The notes under the pieces were generated by a model. The model ran no database searches. It saw only the letters and a program-made list of their open reading frames with translations, and was not told the origin of the DNA. A DNA stretch of 64,000 bases, taken from contig OW386289.2 in the NCBI GenBank assembly GCA_936432065.2, forward strand, positions 21,472,277-21,536,276, read 5' to 3'. Shown piece after piece: positions 11,744 through 22,917 of this stretch. Position 1 is the first letter of the stretch. Each line of letters starts with the position of its first letter. This DNA is from Rutpela maculata (taxonomy: Eukaryota > Arthropoda > Insecta > Coleoptera > Cerambycidae). The translations under genes and the position numbers were made by a program.

Positions 11744-13696
11744 ACAAGATTTTTCACTAAACACAAACGAAAGGCCGAGAACTCAGGCCGGGAATGTATG
11801 CAACACTGTATGCACGTATGTACAGAACCTGCAAAATTATCTTTATATGCGTAATTAACGACGGACACTAATGCTCCTGCCATCTATTACATTAAGTACG
11901 AAGTAAGCACTTATGAAGCCACTCAGCGACATAATAAGGAGAGACTGGAAAAGTAGGCGTGGCACATGGCCAGAACATATTCAAGCAACTAGTCCGCATG
12001 GGCGTCACTTGAACTTAACGTTATGGAATTTGCGAATATTTTAAAAATGTATAGAGCAACATTTACTCCGTTTTTAAATATAATATAATTTATTACTACT
12101 TCTACAGCAATTTGACTAATAGATTTGAACTCAACTAATAATAGAACAGCAATAAAAAACAATATTCATTCATTAATTGTATTCCTCAAAGCAGTACTCC
12201 ACTGCAAATCTTGGCAACTAGGGCCAACAAATGCACCCCCACTGCGTCCCCTGGGCGTTTATTGTATGTCCAAACAAACCGTACGTATACTGAATTGGGA
12301 TTGCCCTCAGATAAACAAAGAAATATATGGATAAATAATACTTTCCGTCTCCGCGTAAGATATAGGTATCACGTATTCATTGTTTACATGTCTACCGAGG
12401 CGTTCATTGGTTCTCTTCCGAAGGACGTTGACACTTGACAGTTGTTTACATTTTCTTGCGCCGCCATATTGTTTTATTGCTTTTAACGCTGTTTTCATCC
12501 AGTTATAAACAATTTTGTGTTAATTTTGCAGATTAATCACGTTTCATACGGTTCAAAAATGACTAAGGATTGTTTAATTTACTAAGAGACCTACAAAAGG
12601 GAGTAATCTCGTTCGTTTTATATGCAAGCATAGTTGTGTACATAGTCGTAGGTTAGGGTTATAGTTAGGTTTATTGTCTTATTGTTTTGCTGATCTAGCA
12701 ATAAATAATTTTTCTTCTGCCTCTCTCGTCTTTACACTCAAGTAAAAAACGTAAAAAGACAGTTGTGTGATTATCAGATAGATAGATAGATTAATAGATT
12801 TAGATTTATTTCTCTAAATTTAAATGTTACATAAGTATACCTATTTAAATTTGGTACGAGTATGTCAAACTTTACAGAATGTTTACGTTATTACATAATA
12901 ATAGGCTGTTAACTTTTCAAAATAATAATGCACTGGGTTCGATCCCCAGCTTTAAAATTGGCAACGTTGATATGTAATGGATGTATATCTGCGTTTTTCT
13001 AAAGGTGTAACCCCCTTCTGAACAGTCTTGACTTTGAAATTGTTGGGGTTGCCTGATATATGTGGTACGTTATGTTGTTATTCCGTAGGCTCCCAGAAAA
13101 TATTACGCTTAGAAAAAAGTGACTCGCTGTCCTACAGGTAACTGACCAAAATTTGAAGCATTTACAATTACGTATGCTTTAATCGTTTCAAGTTTGATGA
13201 CTTTTATGTAACCCGGACAGGAAAAAGATGTTTAAGAAAAATGTTTGTTTCCTAGTAGTTTTACCAAGAGACTCATTTCACTTCCATTATCATATCAAGG
13301 GTGTCTCATATAATTTGCTTTTTAATACTAGCAAGAGTCGAGTCGAGGCTACTCTCTGCTTTATCTTTGCTTTTACTGAAATTAATTCAGAATCGATACC
13401 TACAGATCCAACGAGAGAGGAGAGGTGCGGGGGTGATGCCCCCGGGCTTGTCTAAGGGGCCCGGAAAATTTAAAATTTTTTGAGGGTCCATATTTTCTCT
13501 CCACGGCCCTGCCAAGATACCGATATAAATTAAATTTACTAAGTTAGAAAATTAACTGCAATTTATTATATTTTTTAATAGCCTTATCAGATTGAAATAA
13601 TTTGATGCGTTGTATCGAAAGCAGATTTGATAAAGAATCTGTTATCTTTATCGTAACTATATTCAACAATATTAAAATTAAAAACTGGAAGTAATG
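11744..13696. other. Non-coding region with a lone Pol III B-box-like hairpin
   Basis: No gene is supported. Points of note: a short GATA run at 12776-12792; a segment at 12298-12345 that recurs inverted at 16025-16062 (shared CAGATAAACAAAGAAATAT); and CTGGGTTCGATCCCCAG at about 12938-12954, a perfect T-arm-like hairpin with a Pol III B box but no matching A box or acceptor stem. That last item is probably a tRNA/SINE relic. Confidence 0.45.
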
Positions 13697-14556
13697 GAGC
13701 GGGAGCTAAGTGGCTTTTTCGGGCACTCATCGTTACAAGCATTTTCTATGCGCTGATTAATTCTATCGAACTTGACAAAATAGACTTCTGGCTTATGTCA
13801 GCCCATCGAGTTGGCCATGGTTCAAGATATAAAAATCAGTGAAATTATATCATCGTTACAAAGCCAAGTTTTTTTGTGTGTACACATTTTATGTTTAGAA
13901 TGAATAAAATAAGATCGCCAGAAAGTGTGGGGGCAACCAGAAAGGTCAAAGAGGTAAAAAAACGAAGTTATATAACATCATCGTTACAAACTTTTTTAAG
14001 GTTGAACATATTTTATGTTTTGAACACAGAAAAAAATTCCCAGAAAGAAAATGTTTAGGATTTTTGAAGAAAATTGGATTTTTTTCCGCATATTTCATCT
14101 CAGAACTCTAAACTCATCGTTACAAGTTCTGGCTCCTTTTTAAAACGTAAATAAGCTCCTTCAACAATAGAATAGCCTCCCCCATAAACAAAGTCAACAA
14201 AAGTACCATAGGCTCTTAAATATACAGGAATTTAACACTTTCGGCTAACTTGACTCCGTACCGTATCTCACATGTATTGTATCATTATTACCTTTCTGGC
14301 TGCGCCTCCTGACGGCCCACACTTTCTGGCAATCATATTTTATTCATTCTAAACATAAAATGTGTACACACAAAAAAAATGAGTCTTGTAACGGTGACAT
14401 GATTTCACTGATTTTTAAACAGTGTTCGTGACGCTTCTGACAGGAGGTGCCCCGCCAGAAGTCGATTTTATGAATTGTTATCATCCATTAAACCATAAAA
14501 ATATCTCAAAGTTCATAAAGCGATGAGCTGCCGAAAAAGCCACTTAGCTCCCGCTC
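13697..14556. mobile_element. Foldback element with internal ~128-nt repeats
   Basis: The ends are GAGCGGGAGCTAAGTGGC and its complement, continuing through CTTTTTCGG. A second inverted pair lies inside (about 13868-13950 and 14285-14375; shared ACACATTTTATGTTTAGAAT). Four copies of TCATCGTTACAA occur at about 13727, 13851, 13979 and 14113, spaced 124-134 nt, and mark diverged tandem units. No transposase or RT remains. Confidence 0.75.
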
Positions 14557-14580
14557 TATAAGGTAGTGCATTATATAGAG

Positions 14581-14911
14581 TATTTTTTTTTTTTTTTTTT
14601 TTTATTTGCCTTATTTATATTAATGTCCTGACGGAGTTCAGCCGCAGGCTGATCTTCCACTCTACCAGGACAGACACTCACACATAGACAACATCACAAC
14701 ACCCATTCCGCTGAGACTCGAACTCAGGAGAGGAGAGCGACTAGACCGTGTTGTCTCTCACACAACCGCAGTCTAGCCCACTGCTACCATCTCGGTAACA
14801 TGTGAAAAACACCACTATACATCCATACTCTAGCCAGGATTCGAACCCGGGACTCTGTGGTCGCAAACCTAGCATCCTAAGCACTGCGCCAGCCGGTGGC
14901 CGGTGTTTACA
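14581..14911 (-). mobile_element. Dimeric tRNA-derived SINE
   Basis: Read on the reverse strand: a tRNA-like head with CTGGCGCAGTGCTTAGG (A-box region) and GGGTTCGAATCC (B box, about 14838-14850), then a second tRNA-like unit with TGGTAGCAGTGGG and GAGTTCGAGTCTC (about 14713-14725), then a tail ending in AATAAGGCAAATA and a poly-A (poly-T at about 14583-14603 on the plus strand). It is flanked by ATATAGAG at 14573-14580 and 14912-14919, a target duplication consistent with LINE-assisted retroposition. It does not code for protein. Confidence 0.88.
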
Positions 14912-14919
14912 ATATAGAG

Positions 14920-15268
14920 ATTTAAAAGTAATATGATGTTATTTTTGTTTTATGTATATGGTACAGGTAGCGTATAACCAGATTCATTATATAGTATCGG
15001 AAAGTCTTGGATTAGGCATGCAAACAGAGCTGCCTACGCACATGTGGTGAGGAAAGCAGGTGGCACGAGTAGGATGTAAAAAAAATAGCCTAGTTGTTTC
15101 GCTCTCGCTTGCTCTTATTGTCATACCTAATCAAACGCTTGCCGGTACTGTTGAGTGATAAGTATGTGATGAATATGTTATACTGTAATATGAAAAAATA
15201 CTAGTTGGTTTCATTTATATGCTAACATATATAGATGTTTTTATTTTCTTTTCCGTTGATATCAAATT
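14920..15268. repeat. Region with a dispersed repeat shared with 5.9-6.1 kb
   Basis: About 15010-15135 is the inverted homologue of 5945-6090, with CACATGTGGTGAGGAAAGC and TCGCTCTCGCTTGCTCTTAT. The remainder is AT-rich and featureless. Confidence 0.6.
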
Positions 15269-15560
15269 AACTTGATGCAGTTATATCCTGGGTTATCGGT
15301 CTTTATAATAAAATTACTCTTTTCTTACGTTTCGGTTTATTCAACCATCGTCAGAGAACTACAATTAAGTGAAGACCAATATTTTTTTAAATGCTATTTT
15401 GTATACACACAATTTAAATCCATGTGTATAAAAAATAGCATTTGAAAAAATATTTGTCTTCATTTAATTGTAGTTCTCTGACGATGGTTGAATAAACCGA
15501 AATGTAGCAAAAATAATAATTTTATTATAAAGACCGCATAACCCCAGGATATATCAAGTT
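15269..15560. mobile_element. Palindromic element with hammerhead-like cores in both arms
   Basis: Arms of about 140 nt are near-perfect reverse complements, with ends CTTGATGCAGTTATATCCTGG and its partner. Each arm contains CTGACGA, then GGTT/AACC stem arms around GAATA, then GAAA (plus strand 15478-15502; minus strand 15330-15354). This is the order of the conserved core of hammerhead ribozymes (CUGANGA, stem II, GAAA). Stems I and III are not resolved by eye. Confidence 0.75.
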
Positions 15561-15844
15561 ACTTTTATATCCTAACCAAAAGTTAATTTTTTTTTACTCA
15601 GAAAATGTAGAGTAACTTATCGTTTAAGAACCATTTAACTCTGAGAATTGACAGTTCAATACTTTCATTTCTCTTCAATAACACATTTTATAAAAATTCT
15701 AACCAAACAGTACTCTTTTTATCTCAATAGTCGTATTATTGTCAGATATAGTATTAAGTAATAGTCGAGAACATTAATCGATTATTTTAAAAATTTTAAC
15801 CCCCTTATCTGTCTACGCCTCTGATTAGGCGACTCCATAAACAT

Positions 15845-15939
15845 TAGGGATGGCTGATCCGAACTGAAATCAGTTCCACTAGTCCAACCCACTGGACCTG
15901 TTCCAAAGTATCAGTTCCAGTTCGGGTTAGCCAACCCTA
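15845..15939. mobile_element. 95-bp hAT-type MITE with perfect 8-bp target duplication
   Basis: The ends TAGGGATGGCTGATCCGAA and TTCGGGTTAGCCAACCCTA are an imperfect inverted repeat. The flanks ATAAACAT (15837-15844 and 15940-15947) are identical. The interior is almost entirely palindromic (CAGTTCC/GGAACTG). TAGGGATGGC-type ends plus an 8-bp duplication indicate hAT. Confidence 0.88.
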
Positions 15940-15947
15940 ATAAACAT

Positions 15948-17167
15948 AAACATTCCTCTCCGCTCTGCCCCTTTGAAGGTTATCCTCCCTACACTACACA
16001 CAACTTCTGTGTACTTCAAATGAGATTATTTATCCATATTTCTTTGTTTATCTGAGGGATTGCCCCTCTATACTTTAGACCTCGTTGAAGCCACTCAGCG
16101 AGTCCTCGTCGCATCACCTATTTAATACACCCTGGGCGGTAAGTAATAAAATCGGTGTGCTTAATTACAATACCTTAGTGGTGGAAGCGACAAAATAGGA
16201 AGAGAATTGTCACCGCCAGAAAAACAAAAAAAATTTCATCTTTAGTGGTTTTTTGATGTTTTTGAAGCTAATAGTTTTATTATACATTATTTTATTAAAT
16301 ACATTTAATTGAATTCATGATCGAAAGGGGGGCATTTTTTATTATAATTTGCCACAAATAAATAGTTTTCTTTTAATGTTGAATACTTGTCTTTCGTTAC
16401 CAACATTTAAGGTGAGTAGTTTGAATTCCTTGTAGGACCTAGAAAAAGGTATTCTTGCTGTTCATCCAATTTACGAGCTAAAGATGAATATTTGACATTA
16501 ATTGAAAAACATTTAATATAAAAATCTCAAAAGCAACAATTACGACAGTGGCGGGATTTATATTTCCCGCATTTCAGATTCCAGCGCCATCTGCGTTCAT
16601 TCCCCCTTTTACAGTGGCCCAATGTAAATCGTGCGAAGAGAAATTTAACACGGACTTGCACCTCTCGTCATTCTCACTGGGAGAGAACCTACAATAATAA
16701 CAACCGCGCGACGGAAGTACTCCTTCCAAAAGTGGTTTAAATGAGGGGGGGAAATTCCAGCGAAACTCACCATTCTTAATTCTTCTTTTCTTAACACTCA
16801 ATATTAATATAGTTCGTTATATTTTCACTAATATTTACAAAAAATCGCTGTATACACCAATGGTGGTGGTGAGGGGAGGGGGTTGGCATGGGACATAGTC
16901 CTTTAGCCACAGAATTTATATACACCAATAATCTACGACAAAAGGCCAGGTAAAGCTCCACCGTAAACAAACGCCATTTTAATAATCCAGAACTGACCCA
17001 CACAATGTGGTTTAATCCAAAAAGGATAAGATAGAGCGGAAGGCTCGCGTACACATGCCATCTGTCGAGTTTTAGGCAGCAACAACATATTTACAGGCAT
17101 CGGCATCAATGAAAGAGATTGTCGTCTATACTATTGACCTTGCTATTACTGTTGGTCTATAATCAAC
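15948..17167. other. Non-coding region
   Basis: No gene is supported. 16025-16062 is the inverted partner of 12298-12345. A segment at about 17008-17045 (AAAAAGGATAAGATAGAG) recurs inverted at about 18838-18868, so 17.0-18.9 kb may be bounded by a diverged inverted repeat. Confidence 0.45.
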
Positions 17168-17393
17168 AGGTGCGTTTTTTTGTTACAATTCTGACACCGG
17201 AATATCAAATCTTGTCGTTTTTTGTTCGCCATTCTGATTCCATAGACATGAATGTCGATGCCATTATTCGTCATTTAAGAATCCTAAGAAATTTGTCGCC
17301 TCCCACTTAGGAACTTCAGTTTTGTCGTTTTATTGGTAAATATCATTCTGGTAATTCTAACTCTACCGGTCGTAGACAAAAAAACGCACCTAA
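17168..17393. mobile_element. Small TIR element upstream of the THAP exon
   Basis: The ends AGGTGCGTTTTTTTGT and ACAAAAAAACGCACCT are inverted. The flanks ATCAAC and AACCTT share AAC, a possible 3-bp duplication. The interior has a second CCGG-containing inverted pair. It is about 226 bp and has no coding content. Confidence 0.6.
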
Positions 17394-17506
17394 CCTTACA
17401 ATCATGCAATGGTAATGGCGATCATAATAAAATGTCACATGTAGAAAAAGCAAATGAGTATATGTGTAAAAAAATTATAGTTTTGATTATAGTTATAAGG
17501 CATATA

Positions 17507-17598
17507 ATGGTTGTGGCCTGCAATTTTTCAAACTGTCGTAGAAGAAACGATAAAGATAAAGGGCATAGGTTTTTTATGGTCCCTAAGGAACCCGAAAT
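17507..17598 (+). CDS. Candidate first exon of a THAP-domain protein
   Basis: From ATG 17507 the frame reads MVVACNFSNC, then HRFFMVPKEPEM. This is the start of a THAP zinc finger: Met-Val plus C-x4-C, followed by the F-x-x-P-K-x-P-E patch about 20 residues on. The frame hits TGA at 17600, but GTGAGTAAG, a near-consensus 5' splice donor, lies exactly there (17599-17607). An exon ending in the middle of the THAP domain is therefore plausible. The remaining Trp and C-x2-H half was not found within the next few hundred bases. THAP proteins are zinc-dependent DNA binders, either host regulators or P-type transposases. It may equally be an orphaned exon or transposon relic. Confidence 0.5.
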
Positions 17599-17770
17599 GT
17601 GAGTAAGATCCCAGATGCCAGTTTGATTTGAAATTGTTATGAAAATATGCTACCAGCTTGGTACCCTCCGCCTTACGAAGATCTTTATCATGTACTTAGC
17701 ATACAAATCTTGCAAATTGCTAGCACTTAGGGCGAGTTGTACCAACTAAGTTCAAACCAAGTTCAGCTTG

Positions 17771-17852
17771 AGATGTTATTTCCCATATTTCGTATGGGTT
17801 CCACGCGCCACAGACGAGAAAAAAAAAATTGAAATATCACCAACCGCCACTG
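17771..17852. mobile_element. Fragment of hAT MITE B
   Basis: This matches the right ~80 bp of the full copy at 11289-11718: AGATGTTATTTCCCA through GCGCCACAGACGAG to CCGCCACTG. The other end is missing, so it is a truncated relic. Confidence 0.85.
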
Positions 17853-17857
17853 CATGA

Positions 17858-18016
17858 TCAGACCTTGATCATCAGTATATAGAAAGAATATAATTTTCTT
17901 GTTTTTGATATTGATATTGTTAGATGAAAGCAGTTGATAAGATGTCTCGTAAGAGTCATTTTTTGTTGATATACTGGTATGATCAGACTTGGATCGATAG
18001 TATATGGAAAGAATGA
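17858..18016. repeat. Direct repeat around a 90-nt spacer
   Basis: TGATCAGACCTTGATC... at about 17857-17890 and TGATCAGACTTGGATC... at about 17981-18016 both continue with AGTATAT and GAAAGAAT. It is a tandem duplication of about 125 bp and non-coding. Confidence 0.6.
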
Positions 18017-18928
18017 ATGGTTTCATTGAAAGTTATCTGCTGAATTAGTACACAAAATAATATTTTTCGATAATTTGTAATGGTTGTATTTTGAGCTACC
18101 ACCAATTAGTGATTTTTGTTTTACCCATTAATTTATTTTTAGTATACGATATACGATTTTTTTTTATTGGAGCTGACATGTTTATATTTGTTATTTTTTC
18201 TGTCAGTTTTGTGTCCGTTTTATTTATTAATTTTGTATGATTAATTTTTTTCAATTGCACACGTTGAATTCATTACGGCTAGAATTTTTATTTTCTGTTC
18301 AATACAACACTGTAGCATAACTATTGATCAGTGTTATACAAATTTCTAGTTATAAGTTATTATACAGTGTCATTTGTAGAATATTTTATAAATTATTTAT
18401 ACTATTTACATTCACTTATTACTAGTAATATTTGTTTTGTTAAGGGTGCAGTGGCTATTTCTTAAAATAAAGTAATTTTTTTCACGTTTATCGCTTCTTT
18501 TTTCCTTAATTTTTAAGAAATCCAGTGGCACGAGTGCGGTGCCTGGAGAGTTTAAATTTTCCGGTAATGGCGGTAGTGGGCAGTGGGGGATTTAGTTACG
18601 CATCTGACGTGCAGAGGGCGCCGGCTCGGTACTTCCGAATTTAAATTTCCCGCTAAAAATTGAAGGCTGAAAGTTCCTTTACGAGCCCGACCCGCGCAGG
18701 GTGCATGGATTGAGGACCTTGAGTTTCAGTTTCCCGCTATGTTTGGTAGTGGGGGGATTTCATGCTGCCTAGGACTCGCCCAGGTGGCGCAGGAAAACCT
18801 TGTACGGAAAAATACATTGTGGCCATATGGAACCTTCCACTCTATCTTATCCTTTTTGGTTTAATCCATAGCGACTTCCGTCGCGTATACAGCTATCCCC
18901 CACCACCAATATGTTCTCTCCTGTCTAC
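18017..18928. other. Non-coding region with a GC-richer segment
   Basis: 18535-18790 is markedly GC-richer than its surroundings and contains two diverged direct copies of GGTAGTGGGCAGTGGGGGAT-like sequence, about 165 nt apart. A small inverted repeat (TATTTCTTAAAA / TTTTTAAGAAAT) lies at about 18447-18530. No gene was recognised. Confidence 0.45.
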
Positions 18929-19626
18929 TAGGCATGGGTAACTCGTGAGCGAGTTAACTCAAAGAGCCGGCTCAGTACTGCGAGTCAAGTGAATCGGATC
19001 TCGATTTCCGAATTACATGACTCTCGAATCTTTTCATGAATGCCGGCCCATTTACAGCCGTCGAGTCACCATGACTCGAACGTTGGTGACAGATAGAATA
19101 GAAACGAGTCGTTCGGTTCTTCAGATAATTCGGTTCACTTGAATCAGCTGATTATGTTTGTGAATAGGCATTGTGTTTGATGTGATTGGCGTGCGAACCG
19201 ACTTTCACTGGTTAGTAGAGAAATTATTCCAAATCTCGCTATTTTTTCTGAATGGTGGCATCTTAAAATGTCTGTTGGAATATAGTTAATATAATAAGTT
19301 GCTTACAAATGTAGGTATCTATAATAATTAAAATGCGCGTATTTGTCTCTATAAGAGTGTGTAAAAAATTATCTCTCCGAATCTCCACAGTGGCAAGAGT
19401 CAACTAACGAGTCCTGACTTGGTTTGTGCCAGCAAACAGCAAATGACATCTTCACCCTACCCGCTCATATAATTTTTCAACGCGCGCATGACATGCGAAC
19501 CGTGTGGGTTATTAAGTGAATTGTGAGTCATGTAGCTCTTTTGAGTCAACTCACTGAGCCGGCTCGTTTATAGGAGCCAGATGCGAAGAGGCGGATCGGT
19601 AAAAAGAGTTACTTTGCCCATCTCTA
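18929..19626 (+). mobile_element. hAT-type element A, copy 2 (uninterrupted)
   Basis: The ends are TAGGCATGGGTAACTCG and TTACTTTGCCCATCTCTA. It is flanked by a perfect 8-bp duplication CTGTCTAC (18921-18928 and 19627-19634). It is 698 bp, collinear and about 95% identical to 10424-11735 once that copy's nested MITEs are removed. There is no transposase frame. Its intact right end proves where MITE B entered the first copy. Confidence 0.92.
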
Positions 19627-19634
19627 CTGTCTAC

Positions 19635-20213
19635 TATTTACTCATTGAGTAGAATACTCCGATACGGATGGTAACTTTGCAGTAATTGAATATCTCACCA
19701 ACAGAGGGCAATATCAGTATTTAATTTTAAGTTCAATTTTTCATTTTATAATAATAAATAATATTATAAAGCCATTACGATACACTTTAGTTAATATCCA
19801 AGGCCGTAGCTATATATTTTAATTATTCCTTTGTGGGTTAGTAATTTAATTTTATAAAGTTGCCAAATTTCGAATTTTTTTTTGTGTATACGCATAAGAG
19901 ACCGATCCTGTTAAGCGGCTGTGAATACGTCATGCGCGCGCATTCTTGTGGCAATAGTTCGACGATTGCTTAAATTCCTTAAATCTACATAAACTTTTCT
20001 CCCACATTTCACAAATTTGGAATTGTACGTTACTTAATAATGTTATTTAATAAGTATATTATTGCACACTGTCGTACGTTCAATGCGTATCTGGGATACA
20101 CAAGGTAGCCAGTTGCCACAAGAATGCGCACAACGTACCACGCATAGTTATTCTCACTCAACGCACATTAGGCTGTATATATCTCGCTCGCTTGCTCTAA
20201 CTGGATAGGTCTA
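19635..20213. repeat. Non-coding stretch with a short inverted repeat
   Basis: GCGCATTCTTGTGGCAA (about 19937-19953) and TTGCCACAAGAATGCGC (about 20114-20130) bracket about 160 bp that may be a small TIR element. The flanks beyond the arms do not match. Nothing else is seen. Confidence 0.5.
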
Positions 20214-20817
20214 TTAGTGTGACGTCACGGAAGCCATTTTGTTACGGTTTCTGAACCCAAACATACTTTATATATTGTGTATTTATGTGTTTATGATATT
20301 TCTTTTGTTAATTATATCGTCTTTTTGGATATTTTACCTTCAAGTATGTAATATACTAAATACTGATTATGTAAGGATTAAACTCACATAAAGTTTATCA
20401 TATATTTGTTATTAACTTTAGGCAAATTTTGAAACTTTTGAAGTACTATACTGTTCTTAAAATACTCATGTATTGTTGAAAAACTAATAACATGTTTCTC
20501 TGCCATTGTATCTGAAAAAGAAATTTAGTTTTCTTTCACTGGTTTCTTTGAGAGTTTATTCAATCGTTTAAATAAGGTTACCTATGTTTTAATAATTCAC
20601 ATATCTCTTTCATATTACAACAATAATTCGTGAAATTTGTATGTAAACAACATTTTGTAATCATATTTATTAAATACGAACCTTAGCTATTTCTTATAAT
20701 CACCAAATAATAATAAATATTTGTATAATAATAAATGTCTATACAGTAAACGTCACTTCCAAATAGTTGTTTGGGTTCAGTCTTTTGACATAATACGTCA
20801 AGTGACGTCATCACTAA
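20214..20817. mobile_element. TIR element with TTAGTG...GACGTCAC ends
   Basis: The left end TTAGTGTGACGTCAC matches the right end GTGACGTCATCACTAA. Inner homology includes CTGAACCCAAACA on the left and its complement TGTTTGGGTTCAG on the right. It is about 604 bp, AT-rich and non-coding. No unambiguous target duplication is visible. Confidence 0.7.
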
Positions 20818-20880
20818 TTACGCGTAAAAAAGTTTACTGTATGCCTAGTGTCCTTCAGACTCATTTTCCATACGACCTCT

Positions 20881-21653
20881 GAATGGGGTGTTTTCTCTGT
20901 AGTTACCGAAATTCTAATAGATGGCAGCAGGGGCTAACCAGGTTTATTTTGGCGGTATTATTCGAACTATTTGTTTTGTTTCATTCTGTTAACTCACTGT
21001 CATTTTTTTGCGGATTGTAGGTCAGGTTTCAGGTTTTATTATATTATTATTGCAAAAGCAGTCTATTAACTTTAATTTATTTACATTTTGGTACAAACAT
21101 TTATAATACATACAATATTACGCTGTAAATGTATAGCAGAGCTATACATTTTCACCAATGACGTTTTTGCGAAAATTGTTTAACATGCAACACAGGAAGA
21201 CTATATCCTCAGACAATATGGTTTCTGTTGAATAGAAAGGTTTTTGGAGTATTCCATAATCCATCACAAAGTTTCTAGATAGTTTTTCTTAGTGTAGAAA
21301 ATCTCTTGAGTGCTACTGTTCCTATGCAAATATGAGATGTAGGTGTAGTGTTGTTGTCGATGTCATCTAGACTTTATAATTGATCTGTTAGAAGGTGTTT
21401 AACGAATCTGGATTTTATTTCGAGGATAATTATATCATTTAGAACTAACACACACTTCAAATACAAAATTTACACGTAAGGTTCTGTTATTAATTCGTCA
21501 CCACGTCGAGGTCAAGTCACAGCGCCAAGGCAACGTCAAGCAGCCAACACTAAATTAATTGAAATCGATGTAATACCAACAGAAATCTGGAACTAAAACC
21601 TGGTTAGCCCCTGCTGCCATCTAGCGCTCACTATAGTGCGAAAACAGCCCATT
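20881..21653. mobile_element. TIR element with GGGGCTAACCAGG subterminal arms
   Basis: The arms of about 70 nt are inverted: GAATGGGGTGTTTTC...GATGGCAGCAGGGGC on the left, complementary to GCCCCTGCTGCCATC...GAAAACAGCCCATT on the right. The core is AT-rich without domains. It is about 770 bp; the superfamily is unassigned. Confidence 0.75.
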
Positions 21654-21811
21654 GGTTGGATCGTTTTGAACTTAACAAGTACAGCCCCAGAATAATTGGG
21701 ATAGCTATAACTTTGATAACTGTACTAGAGTCCGACATTTTCGGCATTGCTGTCTCTCTTTTTGAGGCGTGTTAGTATTGCTTTCTCCGTTGAGATGTTT
21801 ACAGCTAAAGA

Positions 21812-22748
21812 AAGTGTCTATTAAACCGCCGGCGGTATCGTAATAAAATTCAATTGAACCGCCGCGGTGTGCGTAGGTATTTATAGCTTGTTGGACCGTT
21901 TACCTCCAGTGAGACGAATAGAGCAATGGTATGATACAGGAACGACGTGATTTATTTTCGAAGTTTTTTGACTTTTGTCATTCTAAATTCCTTTCCTTTT
22001 TGTATCTAATCTAAATTCATTAAAACAAAATTTTCCCTTTTCACTAACATTTTCAACTAGAAGCTCGACGGTTGATGCCGTCCACCGTGACAGTGTCTTA
22101 AGCGAGCCCTTGCATTCAGCTCCCGCTCGTCTGCCAGAAATCAAAATTAATCCCTCGTGTCTATTACAATTTTTAATTTTAGCTCTTAAGTATTTTAAAC
22201 GTTTTTTTTTTTAATTTTATTTTAAACATATTGTTTGTTTTAATTTAGTCCATGACTGAAAGGAGGCAAACTTCTCTGGTGTGCATGCGGCGATCTCGAT
22301 CTTGCAAATTGTGTGCGACGTCGGGGTCGTCGTGTGTACACCGGAACTCTGCATTGTTTTAAAACCCAAACGGATCCACCCACCCGCGACCACCCTCTAA
22401 TCACCACGACGCTTGCATGCCTTGGTTGGGTGGTCGTAAGGGGGATGGGTTCCGTATGGGTAATCTTTTTGTACATGAATTTTAAATAAAAAAAGTTTGA
22501 ATTGAAATTGAATTTAATTTAATTGGAACGGCGTGCGGTAGGTCCCGGGTTCAACGCCTGGATCCTGCAAGTTTTTTTTTATTTTTTTTTCTAAGTTCTT
22601 TTTTTAAAATTTATATTGCAATGTTAAGGAAATGTTGGGCAATGAAAGAAAATTTCCCTTGCCCTTCTTGCAGGTAAGACACAAAAACCGCCGCGGCGGT
22701 TCAATAGCAATTTATTACAATACCGCCGGCGGTTTAGTAGACACTTCC
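21812..22748. mobile_element. TIR element with CCGCCGGCGG / CCGCCGCGG arms
   Basis: The left arm AAGTGTCTATTAAACCGCC matches the right arm GGCGGTTTAGTAGACACTT, with inner AACCGCCGCGG on both sides (about 60-nt arms). The 937-bp body includes a GC-rich stretch (22240-22480) with overlapping short frames on both strands, an AATAAA-type region at about 22486, and GGGTTCAACGCC followed by a T run, which is B-box-like. No protein family was recognised. Confidence 0.75.
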
Positions 22749-22917
22749 TTTAATAAAAATACATGTTTCTAGGTTAGAGTTTGTTTATGTTTATTATTGG
22801 TTTGTCTAATTTTAATAAGAAGTTCTTAAAATATCACGAGAACGATATGCAAATGGTTTCGTTTTGCCCCTATTTTGTTTAATGATTACCTACTGCCCTA
22901 AAAAGTTTTATTTATAT

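Noticed and set aside
22240..22476. 78-codon Arg/Thr-rich reverse frame
   Set aside because: It lies in a GC-rich part of a TIR element, where several frames are open by composition; no recognised family.
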